From assembly GCA_035264885.1 (NCBI GenBank), contig DATFPK010000141.1, positions 1 to 12,454 on the forward strand: a stretch of 12,454 nucleotides of DNA. The letters are read 5' to 3'. The notes beneath the pieces are model-generated. The model had not been told where the DNA came from. It was given only the letters and a program-made list of their open reading frames with translations, and did no database searches. Positions 1 to 5,487 of this stretch are shown piece by piece; positions within the stretch are counted from its first letter, which is position 1; each line of letters opens with the position of its first letter. Source of the stretch: DATFPK01 sp035264885 (GTDB taxonomy: Bacteria > Actinomycetota > Thermoleophilia > Solirubrobacterales > 70-9). A program made the position numbers and the translations under genes.

Positions 1-495
1 GCGCCCGATGCCCTGCTGGAGCGCGAGGGGCGGGCTCGCCGGCGCCGGCTGCTCGGCGCCCTGCCCGACGCGCTCGACCTGCTGGCTGTCAGCTCGTCCT
101 CGGGGCGCAGCCCGGCTGCCGGCCTGGCCGAGGTCGCCGCAAGCGGTGACGGCCCGCTGGCGCGCGAGCTGGGGATCACGGTGGCTGAGCTCGAGTGCGG
201 CAGCTCGCAGGCCGAGGCCCTGGCCTCGCTGCGCTGTCGCGCCCCCGGTTCCGAGGTCGCGAAGCTGTGCGCGACGCTCGACCGCTCGCGACGGCTGGGC
301 TCCCCGCTCGCCGAGCAGCTCCGCCGCCAATCCCACTCCCTGCGCGGCGACCAGAGCCGGCTGGCCGCCGAGCACGCGGCCCGGGCGGCGCCCAAGATCC
401 AGCTCGTCGTGGCCCTCGTCCTGGTGCCGTCGGTCCTGCTGATGATCGTCGCCGGCCTGGCCGCCAACGCCGACCGCCTGCTCGGCGGGTTTTAG
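1..495 (+). CDS. Type II secretion system F-domain protein, TadC-like (5' truncated)
   Basis: The frame is open from base 1 to a TAG at 493-495, giving the last 164 residues; the start lies upstream of the window. The visible part looks like the second half of a GspF/TadC inner-membrane platform protein: a basic stretch RARRRRLLGALPDALDLLAV (11-30), where LPDALDLLA is the usual F-domain opening, then a helical region with an ECGSSQAEALASLRCR segment (65-80), LDRSRRLGSPLAEQLRRQS (93-111), and a hydrophobic helix at about 133-153 before a short tail. Such proteins form the membrane base on which Flp/Tad pili or related secretion systems are assembled. TadC rather than TadB is suggested by the single helix at the extreme C-terminus, but the partner genes are outside the window. 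It converges on the minus-strand gene with 12 bases between stops. The family call is fairly secure, the subtype less so. Confidence 0.8.
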   Translation, partial: APDALLEREGRARRRRLLGALPDALDLLAVSSSSGRSPAAGLAEVAASGDGPLARELGITVAELECGSSQAEALASLRCRAPGSEVAKLCATLDRSRRLGSPLAEQLRRQSHSLRGDQSRLAAEHAARAAPKIQLVVALVLVPSVLLMIVAGLAANADRLLGGF

Positions 496-507
496 CCGGG
501 GCGCCCG

Positions 508-1500
508 TTACTCCAGCGCCTCTTCGCGCAGCCGGCGGGCGACCGCGGCGGTGGCCGAGCGCATGGTGTCGAGCTCGGCGGCGCTCTTCTTGTGGCCCTT
601 GACGTTGCAGGCGAGCCAGCCGTCCTCGAGCTCGAAGGCGAACCTCTCGGGGGCCTCCTCGACCAGCCAGACGATGAAGCTGGGGGAGAAGATCTGGCGC
701 AGGTAGTTCTGGTCGCACCCCTCGGGGGCGAAGATCTCGAAGCGGTCGTCGAGCTCGATGCTCTCGAGCTTCACTCGCTCGTTCTTGCGGAAGGCGTCCT
801 CGAGCTTCTCGAAGGCCTTGAAGCCGAACTTGCGGTTGCAGAGCAGCTCCGGCAGGCGCCCGGCGGTCTCCGGCATCTCGCAGATCGCGACGGTGAAGTG
901 GTAGTTGTTCTCGTGCCGGCCGTTCTTGTCGTAGTAGACGTCGGTGTAGGTGTAGAGGGCCAGCTTCCCCTTGACGTCGCCGGCCAGCTCGCCGCGCATG
1001 ATCTGCTCGGCCTTGCGCTCGTCCCCTTTGCGCAGGAGCGGCGTCTTCGGGCCCAGATGGCCGTCGCCGACCAGGGTCAGCCCGCGCTGCTCGGCGTAGA
1101 TCCCGAAGAAGGCCGCCTCGGCGGCCGAGTCGGCGATCCCGAAGACGACCAGGACCGCGAGCATGCCGATCCCGGCGGCGATCGCCAGGCCGAGCAGCGG
1201 ACCCAGCAGGATCGCCCCGGCGCCCGCGCCGGCCACCGCGACCAGTCCGCTGAGGATCCAGGTCAGCGGCTTGCGGATCAGGCGCCGGAAGTGGAAGCCG
1301 CGGAGGTCGTTGGCGTCGTCGACGTCATCCGCGTCGGCCGGCAGGTCGTCGCCGGCTGATCCCTGCGGGGCGGCCGCCTCGGCGGCGTCGGCCGAGGGCT
1401 CGACGGGAACGGTGGGCTCTGAAGGGTCGGCGGGGGCATCGACCTCGGTGGCGACGGCGTTCTCGGGGGGCGGGGGAACGCTGGGGCGGTCCTCGCTCAT
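508..1500 (-). CDS. Hypothetical membrane protein with acidic N-terminus and C-terminal cytosolic domain
   Basis: This is a 330-residue protein I do not recognise. Residues 1-66 are low-complexity, rich in Pro, Ala, Asp and Glu and strongly acidic. A basic patch RGFHFRRLIRK (67-77) precedes two hydrophobic segments at about 79-100 and 102-123, probably a hairpin of two helices. The remaining ~200 residues are soluble in character, with a YTYTDVYYDKNGRHENNYHF stretch (182-201) and an end that alternates beta-like and charged helix segments (DDRFEIFAPEGCDQNYLRQI, then WLACNVKGHKK). The general plan (two helices followed by an alpha/beta domain ending in a long helix) resembles DUF3137-type proteins, but this is only an impression. 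Start ATG at 1498-1500 is preceded by a possible TTGCAA/TAGGGT promoter only 9 bases upstream, so the message may be nearly leaderless. It is transcribed divergently from the dcw operon. Confidence 0.75.
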   Translation of the reverse strand: MSEDRPSVPPPPENAVATEVDAPADPSEPTVPVEPSADAAEAAAPQGSAGDDLPADADDVDDANDLRGFHFRRLIRKPLTWILSGLVAVAGAGAGAILLGPLLGLAIAAGIGMLAVLVVFGIADSAAEAAFFGIYAEQRGLTLVGDGHLGPKTPLLRKGDERKAEQIMRGELAGDVKGKLALYTYTDVYYDKNGRHENNYHFTVAICEMPETAGRLPELLCNRKFGFKAFEKLEDAFRKNERVKLESIELDDRFEIFAPEGCDQNYLRQIFSPSFIVWLVEEAPERFAFELEDGWLACNVKGHKKSAAELDTMRSATAAVARRLREEALE

Positions 1501-1509
1501 GCGGCGCCA

Positions 1510-1539
1510 ACCCTAGGCGCTGGGGCGCGCCCGTTGCAA
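1510..1539 (-). promoter_or_regulatory. Candidate near-leaderless promoter of the minus-strand membrane protein gene
   Basis: Read on the minus strand, a TTGCAA -35 (1534-1539) is followed after 18 bases by TAGGGT (1510-1515), which fits the actinobacterial TANNNT -10. The -10 ends 9 bases before the ATG at 1500, so transcription would start about 2-3 bases upstream of the codon. No well-placed Shine-Dalgarno sequence is seen, which agrees with a leaderless or nearly leaderless message. The match is by eye. Confidence 0.4.
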
Positions 1540-1561
1540 CGCCACTTGCAGGAGAGGCAGG

Positions 1562-1573
1562 GAACAGACGTTC
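1562..1573. promoter_or_regulatory. LexA (SOS) box-like palindrome
   Basis: GAAC-AGAC-GTTC, followed by G, matches the core of the Gram-positive/actinobacterial LexA operator (CGAAC-N4-GTTCG) except for the first outer C. It lies 62 bases upstream of the start of the minus-strand membrane protein, about 22 bases beyond that gene's proposed -35, and about 115 bases upstream of the mraZ promoter. An 8-base core match in a 321-base intergenic stretch is unlikely by chance but not impossible. Which of the two genes it would control is unclear. Confidence 0.4.
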
Positions 1574-1688
1574 GTTTCGACTTTCGGCGGCGACCGCAAT
1601 CCCAGTCGCAGAGCCGAAATACGGCACCGTGGCTTCGGAGTAGCAGTTCCGTCCGACGGACCGAGTCCAATGCCCGACCAGTGATGTG

Positions 1689-1717
1689 TTGCAAAGTGGG
1701 ACTCTGTGGGTTAGCGT
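1689..1717 (+). promoter_or_regulatory. Candidate promoter of the dcw operon (PmraZ)
   Basis: TTGCAA (1689-1694) and TAGCGT (1712-1717) are separated by 17 bases and resemble a housekeeping sigma factor promoter with the actinobacterial TANNNT -10. Transcription would begin near 1724, giving a leader of about 97 bases before the mraZ GTG. The three MraZ repeats fill the spacer and overlap the -10, which is the arrangement expected for an autorepressed promoter and is independent support for the promoter's position. Confidence 0.55.
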
Positions 1718-1720
1718 GGG
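1696..1720 (+). promoter_or_regulatory. MraZ operator: three GTGGG repeats at 10-base period
   Basis: Perfect GTGGG repeats stand at 1696-1700, 1706-1710 and 1716-1720, each separated by 5 bases. MraZ is known in E. coli and other bacteria to bind tandem TGGG-type repeats with 5-base spacers upstream of its own gene and to repress the dcw operon. The geometry, the position over the proposed -35/-10 spacer and the presence of mraZ as first gene all agree. Binding here should block RNA polymerase. Confidence 0.85.
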
Positions 1721-1737
1721 TCCCGAGTTGAAGCCAA

Positions 1738-1780
1738 GGACCGGGGTGGTGAGGCTCCTCCCACCTCACCACCTCGGTCC
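1738..1780 (+). ncRNA. Long hairpin in the mraZ leader (possible mraW-RNA-type cis element)
   Basis: Bases 1738-1754 pair completely with 1764-1780: 17 base pairs, all Watson-Crick except one G-U (1744/1774), closing a 9-base loop CTCCTCCCA. It lies in the transcribed leader, 42 bases before the mraZ start codon. No U-tract follows, so it is not an ordinary intrinsic terminator. A conserved structured RNA called the mraW motif has been described upstream of mraW (rsmH) operons in Actinobacteria. This hairpin sits in an equivalent place, but I cannot confirm that it is the same family. The loop TCCT could pair with the AGGA of the mraZ ribosome binding site. Confidence 0.5.
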
Positions 1781-1806
1781 GAACTCTCTCCGGCCCGCGC
1801 GCGCAG

Positions 1807-1812
1807 AAAGGA
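1807..1812 (+). promoter_or_regulatory. Ribosome binding site of mraZ
   Basis: AAAGGA ends 9 bases before the GTG at 1822 and is the only purine-rich Shine-Dalgarno-like stretch near it. It fixes GTG 1822 as the start; the encoded N-terminus (AFRGLYEHSLDAKDR) is also where MraZ proteins normally begin. Confidence 0.6.
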
Positions 1813-1821
1813 CTTCCACGG

Positions 1822-2259
1822 GTGGCTTTCAGGGGCCTCTACGAGCACAGCCTCGACGCCAAGGACCGGCTCACGGTTCCGGCTCGGTTCCGCTCGGCCC
1901 TCGCCGACGGAGTGGTTCTCTCCAAGGGCTTCGACCCCTGCGTCTGGTTGCAGACGCCCGAGCAGTACGACTCGCTGTCCGAGCGCTTCCTCTCGCCGCA
2001 CAGCCCGTTCGGCCGCGACGCCCGGCGCCTGCGCCGGCGCTTCCACGGCGGCTCGTTCGACGAGAAGCTCGACTCGGCCGGCCGGGTGCGGATCCCGAGG
2101 CCGCTGCTGGAGCACGCCGGGCTCGAGGGGGCCTGCGTGGTCGTCGGCGGCGGCGAGTATCTGGAGATCTGGAACGCCGAGGCCTGGGCGCGGCAGGAGC
2201 AGGAGCTCGACCAGGAGGCGCCGGAGATCGCCGAGGGCCTGGCCGGAGCCGCCCAGTGA
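1822..2259 (+). CDS. mraZ: Transcriptional regulator MraZ
   Basis: This is a 145-residue DNA-binding regulator that usually stands first in dcw clusters and represses its own operon. It has the two tandem SpoVT-AbrB-like half-domains of the family: SLDAKDRLTVPARFR (10-24) and LDSAGRVRIPRPLLEHAGL (83-101), each carrying the D-x-x-x-R-(hydrophobic)-x-(I/V)-P signature. The first repeat reads DAKDR where DxKGR is commonest, a small deviation. The hydrophobic stretch ACVVVGGGEYLEIWNAEAW (104-122) is typical of the second half. Family members form ring-shaped oligomers that contact repeated operator boxes, and three such boxes lie 102-126 bases upstream. The GTG start has an AAAGGA site 9 bases before it. 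The gene ends in TGA, overlapping the proposed GTG of rsmH by four bases, so translation of the two is probably coupled. Confidence 0.97.
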   Translation: MAFRGLYEHSLDAKDRLTVPARFRSALADGVVLSKGFDPCVWLQTPEQYDSLSERFLSPHSPFGRDARRLRRRFHGGSFDEKLDSAGRVRIPRPLLEHAGLEGACVVVGGGEYLEIWNAEAWARQEQELDQEAPEIAEGLAGAAQ

Positions 2260-3224
2260 TCCGATTGGCCACCCTTACCTACATGCCCGCCGACCACGTC
2301 CCAGTCCTCGCCCCCGAGCTCGCCGACCTGCTCGCCCCCGAGCCCGGCGAGGTGGGTGTCGACTGCACCTTCGGCGCGGGCGGCCATGCCCGCCTCGTCG
2401 CCGGCCGCATCGGACCGACCGGGACCCTCGTCTGCATCGACCGCGACCCCGCCGCCGAGGAGCGCTTCGCCGAGTTCGAGCGCGATGCGCCCTGTGCCAC
2501 CCGCTTCATCCGCGCCGACTTCGCGGCAGGGCTGCGCATCCTCGACGGCGAAGGCCTGCACCCAGACATGGTCTACCTCGACCTCGGAATGTCCTCGATG
2601 CAGGTGGACGCCTGGGAGCGTGGGTTCTCCTATTCCTATGACGCCCCGCTCGACATGCGGATGGACCCCGACCAGGAGTTCTCCGCCGCCGACCTCGTCA
2701 ACGAGTGGCCGGAGTCGCGGATCGCCGGCGTCCTGCGCCGGTTCGGCGAGGAGCGCTTCGCGAAGCAGATCGCCCGTGAGATCGTCGCCCGGCGCCCGCT
2801 GGAGTCGACCGCCGACCTCGTCGCCGCGATCAAGGCCGGCATGCCTCCCGCCGCGCGGTTCGGCGGCGGCCACCCGGCCAAGCGGAGCTTCCAGGCGATC
2901 CGGATCGCCGTCAACGGCGAGCTCGAAGCCCTCGACGAGGCGCTGCCGCTGGCCTGGGAGCTGCTGAGGACGGGGGGGCGCCTCGCCGCCGTCTCCTTCC
3001 ACTCGCTCGAGGACCGCAGGGTCAAGCGCTTCCTGGCCGACAAGGCCAGGGGGTGCATCTGCCCGCCCGAGCTGCCGGTCTGCGTCTGCGGCCACGAGCC
3101 CGAGGCCGACCTGCTGAGTCGCCGCGCCGTCGCTCCCGGCGCCGAGGAGGCCGAGCGCAACCCGCGCGCCCGCTCCGCCCACCTGCGCGCCGCGGTCAAG
3201 ATCGCCGGCGGGGGCGTGACCTGA
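2256..3224 (+). CDS. rsmH: 16S rRNA (cytosine(1402)-N4)-methyltransferase RsmH
   Basis: RsmH (MraW) transfers a methyl group from S-adenosylmethionine to N4 of C1402 in the decoding centre of 16S rRNA. The family hallmarks are present: HVPVLAPEL near the N-terminus, the SAM-binding loop VDCTFGAGGHARL, DLGMSSMQVD, ERGFSYSYDAPLDMRMDP, AVSFHSLEDRRVKRFL, and the Cys-rich GCICPPELPVCVCG segment near the end. I place the start at GTG 2256 (322 aa), because GGAG at 2245-2248 stands 7 bases before it and it overlaps the mraZ stop as GTGA. ATG 2283 (313 aa, MPADHVPVL) also fits the family but has no ribosome binding site. The frame stays open further upstream, through mraZ in another frame, and that part is not coding. 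The stop overlaps the ftsL start by one base (TGATG). Confidence 0.95.
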   Translation: MIRLATLTYMPADHVPVLAPELADLLAPEPGEVGVDCTFGAGGHARLVAGRIGPTGTLVCIDRDPAAEERFAEFERDAPCATRFIRADFAAGLRILDGEGLHPDMVYLDLGMSSMQVDAWERGFSYSYDAPLDMRMDPDQEFSAADLVNEWPESRIAGVLRRFGEERFAKQIAREIVARRPLESTADLVAAIKAGMPPAARFGGGHPAKRSFQAIRIAVNGELEALDEALPLAWELLRTGGRLAAVSFHSLEDRRVKRFLADKARGCICPPELPVCVCGHEPEADLLSRRAVAPGAEEAERNPRARSAHLRAAVKIAGGGVT

Positions 3225-3736
3225 TGGCCGCCGCCGCCCCTGCCAGAACCGCCCCGGCGAGGACCCCGCGCCCGAAGCCCTCGGCTCCGCGCCGCAGGCC
3301 GGCCCCGAAGCCGCCCCGCAGGGCGGTCGCGCCCGTGCGGCCCCCCGGCCACCTCATCCCGGTCGCGGTCGGCCGCACCGCGGTCGTGGTTCGCGGGCTG
3401 CCCGACTCCGGCCTGATGGTGGGTCTCACCCGCCGCCGGGCCTGGATCGTCGTCCTCGGCGTGCTGCTGGCCGGGATCGTCGCGCTCAACGTCGCGACGC
3501 TCAGCTTCTCCGCGTCGGCGGGCAAGATCGACGCCGACATCCAGACCCTCGCGCAGGAGAACTCGGTGCTGCGCTCCCGGCTCGCCCAGCGGCTGGCCAA
3601 CGACCGGGTGCAGAGCAACGCCGCGACGATCGGCCTGCTCTCACCGGGCCCCGACGAGATCACCTACCGCGAGGCGGGCCCTGACGCGATCGGCGCCGCC
3701 GCCCGGCGACTGGCAGCCGCCGCGCCACCCGGATGA
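3224..3736 (+). CDS. ftsL: FtsL-like septum formation protein
   Basis: This is a 170-residue bitopic membrane protein in the position where ftsL normally sits, between rsmH and ftsI. It has a long cytoplasmic N-terminus rich in Pro, Ala, Arg and Lys (about 1-72), one transmembrane helix at about 73-94 (WIVVLGVLLAGIVALNVATL), then a coiled-coil-like stretch KIDADIQTLAQENSVLRSRL and onward (101-130) with heptad-spaced hydrophobics, and a short outer tail. FtsL proteins pair with FtsB/DivIC through such coils and activate FtsW-FtsI. Sequence conservation in this family is poor, so the call rests on topology and context. The ATG overlaps the rsmH stop and the TGA overlaps the ftsI start (ATGA), implying coupled translation. 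The ~70-residue basic N-terminus is longer than the short cytoplasmic tail of E. coli FtsL. Confidence 0.85.
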   Translation: MAAAAPARTAPARTPRPKPSAPRRRPAPKPPRRAVAPVRPPGHLIPVAVGRTAVVVRGLPDSGLMVGLTRRRAWIVVLGVLLAGIVALNVATLSFSASAGKIDADIQTLAQENSVLRSRLAQRLANDRVQSNAATIGLLSPGPDEITYREAGPDAIGAAARRLAAAAPPG

Positions 3737-5400
3737 GGCGTCCCGGCCCGCGACTGGTCGAGCGGCGGATCGGCCTCCTCTTCGCCGGGTTCCTCCTCCT
3801 CTTCTCGATCACGCTCGCCCGCGCCTTCTGGATCCAGGGCGTCAAGGGCGCGACCCTCGCCTCGCAGGCGACCACCCAGCAGACCGAGCTCGTGATGGTC
3901 CCAGGCCTCCGCGGCCGGGTGCTCGACCGCCACGGCCACGAGCTGGCGGTCTCTGAGGATGCGGCGACCGTCTATGCGACCCCCTACCAGGTGAAGCATC
4001 CCCGGTTCACCGCCGAGCGCCTGGCGCCGCTCCTCGACATGGACGAGTCCGACGTCCTGGCGGCGCTGACCGACGACTCGGGTTTCTCCTACGTCGCCCG
4101 CAAGGTCGACCTCCAGTCGGCGGGGCGAATCGAGCGGCTGGAGCTGGCCGGCATCGGCACGCTCCCCGACAGCCGCCGCACCTACCCGCAGGGCGAGCTG
4201 GCGGCCCAGGTGATCGGCGCCGTCGGCGTCGACAACCAGGGGCTGACCGGCCTCGAGGCCGGCGAGGACGACGTCCTCGGCGGCGACGACGGCGAGCGCC
4301 GGATCGTCAAGGACGCGCTGGGGGAGCCGATCCGCCTCGAGACCCTGAGCCAGGCGAGTGAGGGTCGCGACATCCAGCTCACGATCGACTCCGCGGTGCA
4401 GGCCGAGACCGAGCAGGTGCTGGCCGGGATCGGCGCCACCTACCAGCCGGCCGGGGCGACGGCGATCGTCATGAACCCGCGCAACTCGGAGATCCTGGCG
4501 ATGGCGAACTGGCCCCCGCTCGACCCGGACCGCCTCGACATCGCCGAGGAGGACCAGCTCCTCAACCGGGCGACGGGATTCACCTACGAGCCGGGCTCGA
4601 CCTTCAAGGCCTTCACCGTCGCCGCGGCGCTCGAGGACAAGCTGGTGACGCCGGACACCGCCTTCGGACTCGCGCCGTCGATCCAGGTCGCCGACCGGGT
4701 GATCGAGGAGTCCCACGCGCGCGGCCCGGCGACGCTGACCGTCGCCGATATCCTCGCCCAGTCCTCGAACGTCGGCGCGGTGACGATCGGCCTCGAGATC
4801 GGCGCCACGCGCTACAGCCGCTGGGTCTCGAGGTTCGGCTTCGGCCGCCCGACCGGGATCGGCTTCCCGGGCGAGGAGAAGGGCATCGTCCCGGCGCTCG
4901 AGGACTACTCGGGCTCGACGATGGGCAACCTGCCGCTCGGCCAGGGCCTCTCGGTGACGCCCGTCCAGATGATGGCCGCCTACGCCGCGATCGCCAACGG
5001 CGGCGTCCTGCGCCGCCCGCGGCTGGTCTCGGCCGTAGACGGCGAGGCCGTGCCCGAGGAGCCCGGCCACCGGGTCATCTCGCCGCTGGTCGCGCAGCGG
5101 GTCAGCGAGATGCTCGAGGGTGTGCTGGCGCCGGGCGGCACGGCCTCCGAGGTCTCGGTCCCCGGCTACACGCTCGCCGGCAAGACGGGGACGGCCGAGA
5201 AGGCGGTCAACGGCGGCTATTCGGAGACCGACTTCGTCGCCTCGTTCATGGGCTTCGCGCCGGCCGAGGACCCCGGCCTGCTCGTCGGGGTGATCGTCGA
5301 CGAGCCGCGCGGCGACTACTACGGCGGCACCGTCGCCGCCCCCGCCTTCGGCGAGATCGCCGACTTCGCCCTGCCGTACCTCGGTGTCGCCCCCGGGTAG
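3733..5400 (+). CDS. ftsI: Septal peptidoglycan transpeptidase FtsI (class B PBP, PBP3-type)
   Basis: This 555-residue membrane-anchored D,D-transpeptidase cross-links septal peptidoglycan together with FtsW. After a basic tip, a single membrane anchor (about 13-31) leads into the periplasmic PBP dimerisation region, which opens with RGRVLDRHGHELAVS (60-74). The transpeptidase domain carries all three active-site motifs: SxxK as STFK (Ser289 nucleophile, Lys292), SxN as SSN (344-346) and KTG (484-486, in GKTGTAEK). YEPGSTFKAFT and MGNLPLGQGLSVTPVQM (397-413) are typical of FtsI/SpoVD. The protein ends at VAPG shortly after the transpeptidase fold, so there are no PASTA repeats. It begins at the ATGA overlap with ftsL without its own clear ribosome binding site. 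It is the last gene before a hairpin-bearing gap and may end one transcription or processing unit. Confidence 0.96.
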   Translation: MRRPGPRLVERRIGLLFAGFLLLFSITLARAFWIQGVKGATLASQATTQQTELVMVPGLRGRVLDRHGHELAVSEDAATVYATPYQVKHPRFTAERLAPLLDMDESDVLAALTDDSGFSYVARKVDLQSAGRIERLELAGIGTLPDSRRTYPQGELAAQVIGAVGVDNQGLTGLEAGEDDVLGGDDGERRIVKDALGEPIRLETLSQASEGRDIQLTIDSAVQAETEQVLAGIGATYQPAGATAIVMNPRNSEILAMANWPPLDPDRLDIAEEDQLLNRATGFTYEPGSTFKAFTVAAALEDKLVTPDTAFGLAPSIQVADRVIEESHARGPATLTVADILAQSSNVGAVTIGLEIGATRYSRWVSRFGFGRPTGIGFPGEEKGIVPALEDYSGSTMGNLPLGQGLSVTPVQMMAAYAAIANGGVLRRPRLVSAVDGEAVPEEPGHRVISPLVAQRVSEMLEGVLAPGGTASEVSVPGYTLAGKTGTAEKAVNGGYSETDFVASFMGFAPAEDPGLLVGVIVDEPRGDYYGGTVAAPAFGEIADFALPYLGVAPG

Positions 5401-5401
5401 G

Positions 5402-5440
5402 GGACGACTTTTTCCTCGCTATCGAGGGAAGAAATCGTCC
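5402..5440 (+). terminator. Strong hairpin after ftsI (non-canonical terminator, attenuator or processing site)
   Basis: Outer arms 5402-5407 and 5435-5440 (GGACGA/TCGTCC) and inner arms 5409-5418 and 5423-5432 pair around the loop CTAT, with a 1x2 internal loop and two G-U pairs: 16 pairs in total. It starts two bases after the ftsI stop. No T-tract follows (GCAAGCGG), so it is not a classical intrinsic terminator. Actinobacteria often use such stems without a U-tail, and it could equally protect the ftsI mRNA 3' end. The structure is certain on paper, its role is inferred. Confidence 0.5.
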
Positions 5441-5473
5441 GCAAGCGGCAGGCGGCCCTTCCGGCGCCGAACC

Positions 5474-5479
5474 TAGAAT
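5474..5479 (+). promoter_or_regulatory. Candidate -10 box of an internal leaderless promoter for murE
   Basis: TAGAAT is one base from the TATAAT consensus and fits TANNNT. It ends 8 bases before the GTG at 5488, so the start point would fall on or next to the start codon, the classical leaderless arrangement of Actinobacteria. There is no recognisable -35 at the proper distance (GGCGGC at 5451-5456), and no spaced Shine-Dalgarno sequence before murE. Confidence 0.4.
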
Positions 5480-5487
5480 CGCCGGGG

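Larger units (their letters stand above)
1501..1821. other. Divergent intergenic control region upstream of mraZ
   Basis: This 321-base gap separates the minus-strand membrane protein from mraZ and is clearly less GC-rich than the genes. It contains the separately listed promoters, the LexA-like palindrome, the MraZ repeats and the leader hairpin. Between about 1575 and 1685 I see only small inverted repeats (GCCG/CGGC at 1613-1625, CCGTC/GACGG near 1649-1660) and no tRNA, no convincing ORF and no clear terminator. Confidence 0.7.

Noticed and set aside
496..507. Possible bidirectional terminator between the convergent TadC-like and membrane protein genes
   Set aside because: Only a 4-bp GC stem (497-507) with no T-tract on either strand; too weak to call.
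1574..1685. Possible small RNA or tRNA in the control region
   Set aside because: No cloverleaf, no T-loop consensus and only 4-5 bp hairpins were found.
1686..2255. Upstream in-frame extension of rsmH through the mraZ region
   Set aside because: The stretch is open only because stop codons are rare here. It would overlap all of mraZ, and RsmH proteins begin near HVPVL.
1839..3182. Long minus-strand open frame (447 codons) opposite mraZ and rsmH
   Set aside because: It mirrors strongly supported genes, has a composition typical of antisense frames in GC-rich DNA and shows no family motif.
3664..5070. Minus-strand open frame (468 codons) opposite ftsI
   Set aside because: It is the antisense shadow of a gene with all three penicillin-binding motifs, and has no recognisable domain.
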